Shown here piece by piece: positions 22,376 to 36,352 of a stretch of 60,000 nucleotides of DNA (positions are counted from its first letter, which is position 1; every line of letters starts with the position of its first letter). The stretch is from Liolophura sinensis. Lineage: Eukaryota; Mollusca; Polyplacophora; Chitonida; Chitonidae. The stretch spans positions 8,613,608 through 8,673,607 of the forward strand of contig NC_088299.1 in the NCBI RefSeq assembly GCF_032854445.1, given 5' to 3'. Position numbers and translations under genes: made by a program. Below the pieces are notes generated by a model. It ran no database searches and had not been told where the DNA came from. It saw only the letters and a program-made list of their open reading frames with translations.

Positions 22376-25300
22376 AGTAAATCCGTCATTCGTTAGTTGT
22401 TTTTATTTATTATTAAATAAACCATTTAGTACTAATAACTCTTTCCCTTTATGAATACACTGGCACTGCCTCTCAACATGAATTGGAGGTATGGGATATT
22501 AAGAATAGGGAAGGAGTAATTGATCAGTGCAATGCAAAACTAATCCAAGGATTCACATTAGTTCTTGTAAGGGGTACAGGTACAATTTTCCTAAGTTCAT
22601 GCATATGTTGATGGAATTGATAGGATTTTTTTGATCCCCAACCAAAATTTTCTAAGTATGGCCTTATTAATTTCACTTAGACGTTTAAAAATCAACAACC
22701 ATGAATGGCCAACATACGTTTCCGGGTAAAATAATTTAGTGATGTATGGAAAAATTGAAACTTATCTGTATCAGTGTTAAAACCAATAGGAGTTTAGGAG
22801 TAATAAAAAGAGCAAATAGAAAAGAGTAAATAAATCATGTCGACTTGACATTTTACTTAGGAAAAGATAAATAAGTTCTTTCCTTAAAGTGGTGTTTATT
22901 TTCTTGGCCAAGAGTGAATTGTTCACTGCTCGTGCTGAGGTGAACTGTTGTGATTGAATTAATCTTATGAATATTGTTTTATCAATTATTCATTGTTTCA
23001 AAACAAAACCAGAAATGAGATGAGATTGTAATGAAGGGGTCACACCCCTGGCTCAGGGGGAAAACCTCCGGAAGTATTGGAACAGGCACTTTGTTACATT
23101 TAGCTGATTCAAGGCCATCTGTTGGCTTTCAGCCAATCAAGTAACTGCCCAGTCACGGGAATCTTGAATTTTGTCATGTAATGAACAAAGTAGCAAAGAA
23201 ACAAAAAGCTTAGCAGGATGCATCACGTCAGTGATTAAATCTGTAGGTTGCATCGTGTTATTATTAACTAATAAAAAGTGCATAATTGCACTTCTTTTTA
23301 ACCACACTCACCGCAAATGAGTGAATAGGATGTAATGAACTCATGTAGGTGATATAATGGAGACTGATTGAGCATCCTGAAAAGCTTATACTCCTGTGTT
23401 GAAATGACATGATGGAGTTTTTTTGAACTTGATCATCTTATTAAATGTTGGAGTAAAAACAAAAAGTCTGAATTTGAAACAAAAAATTTATTCATTGTAC
23501 TGTTCTTACCTTAACCTGTTTCCACTCATATACACCTCCACTTTATCAGAAGTGATGCCATTAATAACAATGTTATAGATCTATGATTGACAGGTGTATA
23601 TTTGTAGATGGACAAAGGCAGCATTTACTTGTACATGTATGTAATATTAATAGCCGTAGGTGATCTCTAGCTTACATAACAAATTTTCACTTCTATATCT
23701 GTGTCGGCCTGACATGCCATTTAAGTGCGTGTGTACTGGTTAGGAAATGATTAATTTGTAAGAGAGACATTAACCTGGTATTGGAGAAAGATTCATTTTC
23801 TTTTCTTTTTTTGGGGGGGGGGGGGCAGGGGGGGGGGGCATCAGAGAAGATGCTGACTTTATTATTTTAGTTCTAAGTTTAACTGTCACATAGTAAAAAA
23901 AATAAAAGCATGTGACATGGTAATTTTACACAACCGCAGTGTGCATTGACATACATGCTGTTATTCAGCTGTGTCATATCAATACCGCTGTTCAAATTTT
24001 TACCCTTTTTTTTATTAAATTGATGTAGGAAAGACAGAGATGTTCATTTTTTTTAACTCGTTAAAATTAACCTGATAAAATTCATGCAAGTTTCGTGCAA
24101 AAATTTAAAAAAAAAAAAGTCTGGCCGTGTGTCTGCGGAATGCAGCTTTGTTGAAGTGGAGTCAAACTGTGGTTAACCACAGCTTTTTATTATTGTCACC
24201 ACAGTATTGCACGCCTTAACCAACTGTCTGACCTCTTAATGAATCATTAACATATGTGCAAGTTTTCTGTAACAATTACAAAAGAGCCGACCGCAGGCAG
24301 AGATTTTATTCAGTCCCGATCCGAGGACAAACAGTGCTGTGATTACGATGAGTTGACGGAGCGGTCTGTCAGCGTTCAGGAAATGATCACTCCATCAAAA
24401 CTGTGCCACGTTCCCCTCATGAAAGGATATGTCAGATGATGTGGGGATAGCGGGTCACTGTGCTGGGCAGTCATCCATAGACATCTGCCTTTCAGGGGGG
24501 GGGGCGGGGGGGGGGGGGGGCGGCTAATTTCACAGTTATAACTGATACCCATTACGCATGCTTACACCGCTTAGAACAGTTCACATTTATATGTATCTCA
24601 CTGTTGGAGTAGAGTGGTGAAGTGTGCCGAAAAACGACCAACAGTCGGCTTGTTTCCGCATCATTGGCTTCTTTCCAGTCCTCCTCGGTAGTTCAGAATC
24701 TCTCACCTGACTTGGTCCGTGGATGCCCAATAGCAGGATGTCACACCTCAAAACCTGTCCCGTGAGAAATCTCTCATCAATATTAGATTTTTTATTGTTG
24801 CTTATTGTTGATACTGTGTGATTTCCAATTCCTGTTAATGAACGACAGGTTTTTAAGTACAGTTTTCCTGAAACATATGCTCCAAATTTAATATTTGCTG
24901 ATTTTATTGATTGAAAACGTACTTTTTTCTTTTTGGTGTAGGCAGTTTATTACTGTAGTTTCGTGAATAGGTCCTGCATATGCCATTTGCGCCAAAATTT
25001 ACAAGTACCTTGATGAAAATGTGTGACTTTAGCGACATGCAGGTCCACACAAAACATTTGAAGGTCAATAAAAAGGGTTAGAATGAACTTTATACTGATA
25101 TAGAGAAAGGAGAGAATGTTGTATTGTAATCAACTGCATTGGTGTAGATGGTTTCGAGTGCAGCTTTGTTGGAAAAAGGGTGAAAAATTGTCACTTGTGG
25201 TATTTAGCTATTTGTCTGTCACGCTTGGCTGACTTCATGACAAGCTCACAGGTGCTGCACTTTCAGGAGCTTCTAAGCAGAGACAGAGCCTAAAGTCAAT

Positions 25301-28300
25301 AAAACTTCAATTGAACGCAGGAGAACAGCCAAGGGCTACCCTAAAACAGCCATTGTCCCGATGGCCAGTGTCCAGTCAAGCTTAGTGCGCGTGAAGTGGG
25401 TATTTAAAGACCCTGCTTGTTTATCGTTCACTGCAAATAGCCTTTCTTCATATACTCAGCATTGGGACCCGCACGCGAGCATTTAATTGTGGAAGAAAGG
25501 CAGGCAGTATTGCAGCCCCAGCGGAACATGATGGCCACAAGCAGTTTTTACTGTCTTTCTTTGTGGATCGCTGAGGAACAAACAGCATTAATGCGGCTGT
25601 TCGAACCCTCTTCAGATCGCTGGCTTTTGTTCACGCGAGCGTTTTTCTCATTCTGGCTTCTCTCCTCCTGCCATGGAGACTTTTACGACAGAATTGTCAG
25701 AGGTGTGAGATGGACAAGGCATTGTAAGCGCTCTCACCTGGCTACCTGAAGGTCAGAGGTCAGATGACCTCAGAGATGGAAGGGTTAGTCCCAATCCCTC
25801 AACAACTATTGTGATTTATAGCATGTCCAGGGTGTCTTTGCCGATGGTGCGTGGCCACTCCAGCGGCCAACAATACCTATGGTCGGAACGTCTGTCTGTC
25901 TCCACAGCTAAGCTGACCCTCTCTTCACCAGGGTCACTGTCACTTAGCCAAACCATTCTCTCCTGTTTTCATTTTTGTCACCTAATTTCCTTTGTGGTGT
26001 GACAGAGAATTTATTACCATGACTGTATTCTTCGCAAAACCTGACGGACCATTGTACACAGTCCATGCTGAATTAGAATGCGCGCTTGAATCGCGTACTA
26101 AGCGCTGTAAACAAGTAGACGTGGGATGCTGGGGTAAGGTCTGTGGGTCTGGGAGAGGCACACATGGTTTAGCTATTGTCACATCACATGACTAGGATTG
26201 CTTTCTCTTCTTTGTTGTCGTCAAACAGTTGGTTTTTGTGAACTTCACTTTGAAAAATGATCTCTGATGATCAGTCTTTGGTTTTAATAAATTTAGAATT
26301 GGGAATGTCCTTTTTTATACATTTACATATGTGTTGACCATTTAAATTTTTTTTAAAATTGTGGGTATTTTAAGAATAAAAAATTTAAAAAAAAACACTT
26401 TTTGAGAGCAGCTTTTATTAAGGCATTTTCTATCCAGTAATTTTTGCCTTTAATGTTTTGTTCTACTGCCACAGTACATGTGATAAACAAACAAATCTCT
26501 CAATGTTCCTGTTCAAAAAAAAAAAAAACCTGTCATATGTTCCTATGGTTACATATAAGTTTTTCATACATTGTCCTATATATTTCATTTGGTTTGTCAG
26601 TTTTGGGTTCTAGTGTGATTATCCCTTAATTATCAGTCTTTAGCTGGTTGAGAGTTGGTGTTCTTTGTGAGCACTGGGAAGTGTATAAAGTCTATGAGAA
26701 GTCCATGTTAAAGATCTTGAGGATTGATTTTTTCCTCTCATGTATTCACAAAAGTGATTCTTTGAGGCACTTAAGTCATAACGCCGCCTTTGTGCAGGCT
26801 GTACAAGCCACTGAGCTGTGAACCCTTGTAATTAAGGATAAGAAAAGCTTTTCTTTCGGAACCTACCTAGCGTTTAACTTACGAGCGTGCTGCAGCAATT
26901 GTGAAGCCATTCAGTCGGAAACTGGTCGTATTCAACGACCCCTCAAATATGATTCCTGTTATGATGTCCCGAAGCTATCCAGTTACAGGTATTAAGGCAG
27001 CCTGCCCAGGAAGCTGACTGTCTTATCCTGCAGTCACTGCCCTGCCCCTTGTCTGGGCAAAGTGTACGCCCCAGGGGGGACAGGGAAAACACAATGTCGA
27101 GAGAGAGCAGCATGGGCTTTATTTGACTCAAACATCAACAGTCAAAGCACAATGCACCCCTGGGCACATATTGATATATACAGCAAAATAACTTCATCGG
27201 ATATAGATTTAATATACTTGGACGTTTGCACCACAAGGATATGTTAATTCTGTTAAACTGTAACAGGTAATGGTTATCCAGGATTATCCCGTCCATATTT
27301 GTAATTATAACAGTATCCTTTTTTTTTGTGGGTGGGGGGGGGGGGGCAGCTTTGAGTCCATACATGTCTGATTTCATTTCTGTATATGAAAACATAGTTT
27401 CATAATTAATATGCAGTTTGATTCCCAAATTTACATGCTGACATCTGAGTTATGAAGACTCTTTATTGGTCAGCATTTTTTATGTTTTTCACTTTCTGAC
27501 GTGACCAAATGATGGTAATTGTATTTAAAAGTATGATACTTTTTACAAAAGCTGAACAATCAAATGTAAAACAATTTTAATCTTGTATTCAGTATGAGTG
27601 TGGACTTAACAAACATATGAATCAATTGAAAAATATTGTCAGAGATTTACTTGTCTGTTATTGTTAAGCAAGATAAATTTGTAAGCTGATAAGAATGGAA
27701 GGATTGATGTGCATTTCTCTGGCTGTAACAGATTGAGGAACATAAATTGGATAGATACTGATACTTGAATATTTCCTGTGGAAGGGTTCTTTCGCTAATG
27801 TATTCTGTCGTGCCTTTTCTTCTACGATGTTCTCAGCCAAGGTCTTTGTCGTTTGCCCAGTGGAGCTCGTGTCATATTGGAGATTTCGATTATCGTTCGT
27901 GTGTTGTCACTAAGAAAAGCGGACATTGAAAAAGCTGTTGGCCATTGTTATGCTGTATGCTCTGTTTAATAGGCTTAAGTCTCACGACTATCGCTCCCTC
28001 AGGAGATCTCTCAGACGAGAAAAACTGCTTGGACAACACGGCATCACGCATAGGCCTTGCAAAGAATGCCGTGCCCATAGCCATGACCCTCCCCCCCCAC
28101 CACTCGGTCCACATAAAATCCTAACAGGACCATTCACTATTCAGAGACCTGCCATGAACTCTGCAATTTTCACCTGTTAACTGACCATAAAACTCATTTC
28201 CTTTCTTAGTCATTTTGTTCCTCTATGCTTACACAGCTTTGACAGAACTCGGACACAGATTTTTTGTTGTTCTTGCCTTCTTTATATGTTTTATTTTCGC

Positions 28301-29099
28301 TACTTGTAAGGACGCAGCTTCTTTTATATTCCTTCCCAGAATTTGCTGGGTGTGTTCAAACCGTGTCATTATTTCTCGCTTATCCTTGTTCCGTAATACA
28401 TTTTGTCTCCATTATAACTGAGTAAACTTGTATTGACGCGACCTGTGCCTATATGAAACCTTCCACATGCTGCCCGGCTCCACCCCTCATCATATGGATG
28501 GCCATTCAAACACAGCCAGCGGCAATCCTCGCTGAGTATATATTTACTCATAATATTATCTTTTCCACTTCATAACCCATTATCTGTTTACTTAAAGGGT
28601 CCTTTACCATTTAGCATTGTTCTGTGAAGACTTATATTGAAAATCCATCATTGTAGGGGTTGCCGCTGGCCATCTCTGGCTTGACAGGTGCCCCGAAAGC
28701 TCAGCCGTCACTGTTCTTGGGACTCATGGATACAATGCTCTTCAGTCCTTTAGCAAAATCGCCATGACCAAAATACTCCTTTTTTTGTTGTACATGTTGT
28801 ATTTAAGAAAATGAAATGTAAGTATATGTTGACAATTTGTTAAGTTAATATTGGAAAAGAAGGACTAAAGAGGCGTTATAATTGCAGTTAAATTTTTTAA
28901 CTGACAAAAAAAAAATGTGGAAAAAGACAGGTGTGAAAATGAATACTTATTGCTATGTTCAAAAGTAGCACAGTGGGATAATTAACCAAACTCAAATGTA
29001 ATTGGGGCAAAAATGTGAAAAAAAATAATAAAAATATTTATGAACACGGTGACCTCAGTCAAAGTTTCTCAAATAAGAATGTCACTGATTAGAGAGATT

Positions 29100-29720
29100 T
29101 TCTGAGCGTTGGGATCCAGTTTGTGAGATTGACACGAGCCCCACAGTGTCGGTTTCTAGATGCTTTGCGGATCTATTATTCAATAAGCCGTCCTCGACAC
29201 AGGCAAAACCATTCCCGTTAATTGGTATCAAATTGGCCAGATTTTATTACTGCTTAATTGTGGCAACTTAATCAATATTTCATGGCGTCTATGCCAATTA
29301 AGTTGAGCATTGGAAGTTTTACAGCTCCAGTGGGAAAACATGAGGTTGATCAGACAAGATGGGGAAAAAGAAAATAATAACAAGGTCTGTGTCAAGTATC
29401 GAGGAGAAAAAACAGTAGCCTTGGGTATATTAACGGGGGAAAAAGGGGAGAAATTATCATGGAACTTATGAACCATATCCAACCTTGTAAACCATGCATG
29501 GTCCTCCTCGAGTCTTGTTGACCCCAATTCAGTGCAGTGTAGTAAAGCTAATATACATTTCCTCTGGGCATGGAGTTCTAGGATGGTTAAATTAAAAATG
29601 CATGTGAGAATTGCAGGTTTCCACATTGTAGCCGTTCGATTACGGGAACAAAGTGACAAATTTCAGATGATTGCTACAGCAGGAACATCACCGAGGTAGT
29701 GAAATCACACATGTTGTGTA
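29100..29720. promoter_or_regulatory. Complex intronic block, candidate regulatory element
   Basis: Non-repetitive sequence with homeodomain-type TTAATT/AATTAA motifs and a perfect 9-bp inverted repeat CAACTTAAT (29264-29272) / ATTAAGTTG (29297-29305). The minus strand is open for 143 codons (29228-29659), one of the longest frames here that is not repeat-based, but it resembles no family known to me and lacks a clear domain. Call is tentative. Confidence 0.25.
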
Positions 29721-31275
29721 GTGTATTGGTTTTCCCTGATACATTAGTAGCTGAGTATCAAACTATATATAACACATAAATATACATCGTAACATCAACA
29801 CATTGGAGAACAGAAGTGGGAAAATGTCAAATCAGTGTTTCCCAAATTCTCTTTAGCCTCCAATTCAACGTCTAAATCTTTAATGTGAGTCACCTGTGCA
29901 TCCCTAACTCACACACTTCATCAGTTATGACCAATCAGTGATAGGTGAAATGTCATGCACCTCTTATGAAACATACATTGTCGCTGATTTTTGGAAACAC
30001 ATAAAATTTTGATGCATCTACATTTATTTTCAGTTTTAATTAGTGTCATGTTATTTTTTTTTTTTTGGAAGAAAATCAAAAATGTTTCATTTAAACTCAG
30101 ATCTTAACTCTTTTGTTATTTTTTCATTCTCACATGCACAGATGGTATTGCAAGTTCATAAATCTACTCCCACCACAATTTACTGTTTTTTAACTGAAAC
30201 TCTAATAAGCCCACTTTATCTCGAAGCCTTCAATAGATGGCATTATCTGTTTTAATGGTGAATTAAATGTCCAGAGTTAGGGTCACAAATCATCCGGTAA
30301 TCTACGGTAATTTAATCTCAAGTATCTTGTTTGTATCACGGAGCAGTCCCAAAGTAATTAAATTGTGTATCATCAATAATGAAGACCTTGCTCCCTCTTG
30401 GGGGCATTCTATCTCGTTTGGGATTGTTATTCTTGTAAAGTGAGCGTGAACATATGCAGTCCCCTCCCTCTTTTTCTCTGTTTTGTCGTTCTGCTATGTA
30501 TTATGATTTTGATTTGCATCCCCTAGAGCCAGACAAAAGGATCACAAAACAATAATGTAGATTGTAGATCTTAGATTTACATTGTTTCTTTTCATCACAT
30601 GTTCTTCCTTTGGGACAGAACTCTGTAAAAATTCAAATTTTTCATGGAATTTTTCAACCACTAATCAGTCAATTAGAAATTCCATGAAACTGTTGGTTAT
30701 TTACTGCAATTGAAATGTTCTCATGCCTTCCCAGATCAGCTGAGTTTATGACTTTGTTTCTGCCAGAGTGACGAATGTGGTCGTTTTACAGCAGAATTGT
30801 CTTTTGTTGACCATAACTGTGCTGTAAGTGGCACCCCGCTAGCTCATCTAATCAAAAACCTGTTAAATATTTCACCTGAATGAATGCCGCCAGGTGAGAT
30901 AACAAACTTTGGATAGCATTACCTGAGCTGGATGCAACCAAAATTGATCCAGCTCACAGAAGCTTCTTTAATCATACTCAAACCCAAACTCATTTGGCTT
31001 AAGGTCATTTCTAATTAACCCAGCCTATGTAGATGTGAAATATGGCTAGATCATGTCATTCTATAACAAAATCGATGCTTCTAGCGTGGTTATCATACCT
31101 TTGATGAATAAAATTTTGAGTAATTTTAGTACAGTATGGAAGTATTCGTTTACTTTAGAATTGGTTCATCTTTTTTGTCATTCTTTCGGGTTCAGATTTT
31201 TGACATTTTATCTCCTAACAAAAGCCATGCATTTAACGAACATTTTTGTAGGTATGTCTCAATCATGTTCCAAAG

Positions 31276-31487
31276 TTGTATTTCTTGGTCGTGGCATTCC
31301 TTGGTCATTGCATTTCTTGTTCATTGCATTTCTTGGTCGTTTGCATTTCTTGGTCGTTGCATTTCTTGGTCGTTTGCATTTCTTGGTCGTTTGCATTTCT
31401 TGGTCGTTGCATTTCTTGGTCATTTGCATTTCTTGGTCGTTGCATTTCTTGGTCGTTGCATTTCTTGGTCGTTTGCATTTCTTGGGA
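31276..31487 (+). repeat. 16/17-bp minisatellite
   Basis: About 12 copies of (T)TTGCATTTCTTGGTCG, mixing 16- and 17-bp units with three degenerate copies at the left. The mix of unit lengths moves the frame, so open frames in three plus frames and one minus frame over it are artefacts. Confidence 0.96.
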
Positions 31488-33280
31488 CATAATTCACAAC
31501 AGGTTATGTGGAGTGGATGATGTGCCTAATTTGAAAACAATATTTGCAATATTGTATAAATTCACAAATAACAGCTTGTTTTAAAAAAAATTGACTTTTT
31601 ACATTTAACACGAGGTATTTTGAAAGAAGTAGAACTATATATAGAATGTAATCAAATTGCAAAATGTAACTGTACATGTACTGTATGCTTAAGGAGGGAT
31701 TATAGCTACAGAAGATCCGTACTAAAGGATATTCTAATGAGGTAATCTTGAACAATAGTTCTTTGATCTGCATGTTGATTGTGTTTATTATTCAGCATGG
31801 CTCACCTGAACAATGATAAAGATCTTCGTTCCCCAGGTTTTTGACAGGTGCTTCATTTGCCACTGATTGATGTGGTTCATTTATCAGTTGGCTTTATTAC
31901 TGTAAATAATTAAAAAATTTCTGAACTCTTCAGGATTTCAGATTCTGCTATTTGTAACATTTACAAACATTGTGGCACTGTATCATAAAGTTGCATTTTT
32001 ATCAATACAGTAATCTGTTTGGGTAGTTTGCTCAAGTTGTTATTCGTGTTTCATTTGAAGAAAGAAAGTATTAAGAAATGAATAGATCTCTACATTCAAA
32101 ATCTCCATGAAATAAACTGAAATAATAAAAAAGAGAACATGAAAAAAGTATATATTATATTAAAAGAAGAAAATGTTAAGCATCTGTGTGCTTTCAAGAA
32201 AACAAGTCCTTTGACCAAAAAAAGTTTCGAAAAATGACATGAAGTTTTGTGAAAGTGGCCCCCTGGAATTATAACAAGCTTAAAAATTTATTTAAATGTG
32301 TTGTTCTCATATATATTATAAACATATATAATTCATACATATATACTTCAAGATTTTTTTTTTTGAAATTTTTAGGCTGTGTACTACATCTCATTATTGT
32401 ATGGGAAATGCCAGAGAGTCTGGGTATTTTGTTATTGAGTTACAAATGAGGCAAACGGCAGCAGCGCTCTATACCTTTGATGATTGTGCCAATGACCTGT
32501 TAGACTGTGTGTGTGTCCAGGCTGTTTGTCAGTCTGTCTGATATACAGATAAACCTATGAGGTTCATTATGCCTGAAATGGATCAGTTATCACATTCCTC
32601 AAAACCACATCCTGTCCATAGACCAAGAGGGATGGTCACCCTTTTCACCAACTGCCCTCTGGGTAGTGAACCAGACTTGTCAAACCTCTTCTGGGATATC
32701 TATGGGGAAGAACTTCTGGTGGTTGAATTATGGTGGTTCCAAAAGCTTTTGGTTGGTCTATTCTGTTTATACTGGGTTTTGGTTGGTCGGTTTGAGTTAC
32801 AAACCTTGCTGTTTAAAAGTGCTTGTGCGCAGGCTACTTGTTACTATGCATCAGGGAAGGTCTCACACGATGCACCACACTCCAATTCTCCTGATTCTGA
32901 ATCAGCTTTTAAAGCTTGACCTCTTTAATGTATGTGGTTCAGTTAAAGAATTGCTGAGTCAGCAAGGATAAATTTGACATGGGCGGTATAAGAAAAAGGT
33001 ATGCCCTGACCACAAAGTGAACAGTGATGTAACCAGATACAATGCACTCGTAACATGTCTAAATGTAAAATGATAAAAAAGTGTTGACTTGGGGACGTCG
33101 CTTTTTAAGATGCATTTTCTGCTAGCAGTTCTGTCAGTGGTGTGTGACATCATGGAGGGCTGGGTGTTCAGAAAAAATGAAACCATATAGTTTACAGCTA
33201 GTGCACGGTTTAAATCTACATCCCACATTTGGTTTCAGCCGGGTAGAAAGGATTCCTCTGTGGGGTGCTTAACATTTTCT

Positions 33281-33440
33281 TATAAATGTGATATTGCATA
33301 AATACGACTGTGTATAAATGTGATTTTGCATAAATATGACTGTGTAAATGTGATTCTGCATAAATATGACCCTGTATAAATGTGATGTTGCATAAATATG
33401 ACCCTGTATAAATGTGATGTTGCATAAATATGACTGTATG
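33281..33440 (+). repeat. 31-bp minisatellite
   Basis: Five or so copies of a unit near TATAAATGTGATGTTGCATAAATATGACCCTG, starting at 33281 and ending in tgactgtatg. Confidence 0.95.
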
Positions 33441-34678
33441 AATGGGACAGCTAGGTAGTGCACACTATAACATATAGTGCATCTGATATTCAATTACAAA
33501 GAGCCCCAAGAAATAGTGCAAGTGCTTCTTTGAAGCTCTATAATTGCCTGGTGCTCTAATTAAGTCCACATTTCTTTGCGGACTTCATGGATGCAGTTTG
33601 TTTAACCTACATAACATTATTTGCATTTATGGTAAATACCTTAAATCTTTTGCCTTTCCATTTTATCATGATAATTTGAAATTTGCTTTTAACTCCAATT
33701 AGCAAAATCCAAACCTGTCGATCAACAAATGCATTGTGTAATGTGCTGTTATGAGGCCGGTATTTTCTACTTCACACATTATGACACTGTCTTGCAGTTT
33801 AATTTATCAAAGTTGCTTTTGGGGGTTTTGAATGAGAGACACTTTCACAAAACTAATTTTCCATAATATTTTCATCAAAATCATGTAATCCAGTAAAAGT
33901 TTTACAAATGCAAATACATATATGACAATACTTGAATTTATAGTTTTGCACATTGATCTTCAAGACATAAACCATTATGTAACTATTCCAATTATATTGT
34001 GTTTTTCAATAATTTTCTTGCATCAATCAAAAATGGCTTGACAGTACCTTTTGTTCTTATGTCGTGGCGTACATTCAAGTAGCCCAAACTATAAAATAAT
34101 ACTGACACCTGCGCAAATAATAATTCTTTTGTTCTTAAATTATGGCTTACGACTTAATTCCCGTCTTTCAACATTTTAACATTCAAGCTTCAGGAATGAG
34201 GATATAAGTCACATATGTTTTTGATCATTTAGATAGGTTTGTGTGACTAATCGGTGACTGACTCTTAGCAGTAAAGTCTACGTAAAACAGCTGTGTATCC
34301 AGGTTTAGTCATTGGAGAGAAATCCATTGCCGTTTTTTCAACCAAACTCTGCAAGTATTTTATTATCAGTAACCTAACACGTCTAACCACAAACTCCAAA
34401 CTTTAACCTCAACATCAGGGGGTTTTTTTTCACTCAAAACTGAAACTTTTCAAAAAGTATTTTGTGGTCAAAATGTAATCAATTTTGGAATGCTAATATG
34501 AAAAGTTTGAAAGAGAATTTTTTTTTAATTGAAATGTAATTTTTTTTCTTAAATCCAGTTTGTCAAGGTGTGTTTTTTATTATTTCTGTGAATAAGTTTT
34601 AGAATTTTTTTTTTCATTTGTATTTTGTGCTGTAGAATATTCACTTACTTTTTTTGAGGATACAACTTTTCAAAGGTT

Positions 34679-34697
34679 GTGTGTGTGTGTGTGTGTT
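34679..34697 (+). repeat. (GT)n microsatellite
   Basis: Nine GT dinucleotides followed by a T-run. Confidence 0.9.
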
Positions 34698-36237
34698 TTT
34701 TTTAAGGCGCTTACAGTACCACCCCCACAGTTCACAGTCCCTGATCCAGATAACTTAGGTCACTTAGTGCAGTGTAGTAGTGTAAAAGCTGAATGAGTTT
34801 CTCAGATAGGGCTTGTCAGCCACTACATGTACTTCTGAGGCGGAGGAGTTGACTCAATGCTCATCGGGTGTCTACTCAGCCTATAAATCTAGCTTCCAGT
34901 CAGACTACAAACCTTGACCCGTTTTTCTACCTAGTCAGAAACTCAGGTCTTTGTTAACTGCGTATATACCAGTGGACTGAGCGATGATTTTTATCTGCCC
35001 AGGCTCTAGAGCTACATTTGCAGTCATAAACTTAAATAATCATTTTTGAAAGAAATAGGATATGTAATGATGAGTAATAATAAGAATTAAGATTTGCATA
35101 CTGTATTTTCAAGTTTAGTAATTTTAAAATGACACATTTTGCTTGATTCTGATTGATTCATTCATCTTTTATGCACAATGAAGAGTTTTTTGTGAAGCTT
35201 GATTAGTTTCGTATCAAAAAAACTTAAGGGTTGGCAACATTTCTACACACCGTGTATATGTGTGTTTTTTTTCTTTCGATGATAGACAGGCAATAAACTT
35301 GAAATGTACCAATGAAAATTTCTGAAAGTTAACTGGAATGGCGTTAAACCACAAGGAAATAATTTAATTCAGTGATGGGCTGTGAATTGATTTCATTACG
35401 ACTTTTCTTTAAATTTAAACATTGGAAGGCCAAACGAATTCAAATTTTTGTTTTGCGGGCAGAATTAATTTTTTCTCAATGTCAGAGTAAGGTATAAAAA
35501 TAAAACTGAAAAATCACTTAATTTTTTATAAAGTGTTGACTGCCCCAAAAATTATCCTGTTAAAAGCATATTTAATATGTGATCGAAAAGCCTAAAAAAT
35601 AACAGAAAATCAAAATAAAGGGTCAGACAAAATAAAAAGGTGGATTTTCAGTTTTATTATCAATCAATTTTTGGATTTTTTAAGTGTCAGCTTGCCCTTA
35701 AAACACAAAATAAAATTGGTTTCTCCAAACAGTATTTTAAAATGTGGTATGTTTATACCTTGTACATTGCAGTGCAAATATTGGATATCATGTCGCACAA
35801 AACATATATCACTCAGAAAGGCTTATCACCTCTCACAACAAAAGATAAGGTCTCTTGTTACTTTAGCTTGATTAATGCATATTGTCATCAGAAATTGGAT
35901 GTGGAATGTGCAGATATTTTGTTTCTCTTTGGATATGTTTATGCCGTAAACTTAAATACATAGATCTTTTCTGCCAATCACGTAGATGCCTGGAGTGTAT
36001 GTCAGCTTGTTGTAATGTGATCTGCCTGGCATTCAGCTAACCATGTACATGTATCACCCTCAATCACTGTTTGTGCTGAAATTTCACCGTCAGCCTGTGG
36101 CCCTTTGTGCGACCAGCTCCCACTAACTCCCCCCCCCCTCCCCCCTCACTGTCCTTTTCCAGAAAAAGAATGGAGATTAGACCATTTCTGTGAAGGTCAG
36201 AATTAAGGAAGTGGTATTTTATATGAAGGAAACTCTT

Positions 36238-36352
36238 GCAGATGGTCGTGGGTATTCCCAAGGCTCAGTTTCATTTCCTCCCATCATAATGTTGGCTGCC
36301 GTCGTATAAGTAAAATTTTCTTGAGTACGGCGTAAGGACACAAATCAAATCA
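36238..36352 (+). mobile_element. tRNA-derived SINE, 5'-truncated, copy 4
   Basis: Starts within the core at gatggtcgtgggt and keeps tcctcccatcataatg, gccgtcgtataagt and ttcttgagtacggcgtaa before aaatcaaatca. Diverged, no target-site duplication seen. Confidence 0.88.

Larger units (their letters stand above)
21446..31270. other. Long single-copy part of intron 5
   Basis: No exon found. It contains T-runs (22200-22222), G-runs (23812-23840, 24497-24521, 27332-27348), a fragment with gtgagtgagtgagtggggtt at 22026-22050 that resembles a common gastropod/bivalve repeat, and several complex blocks with mixed composition (24230-24480, 25440-26200, 26780-27180, 27890-28160, 29100-29720) that look less like random intron DNA. 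Confidence 0.5.

Noticed and set aside
31053-31584. Overlapping frames rich in FLGRLHFLV and an antisense NDQEMQ frame
   Set aside because: They arise from the 16/17-bp minisatellite.
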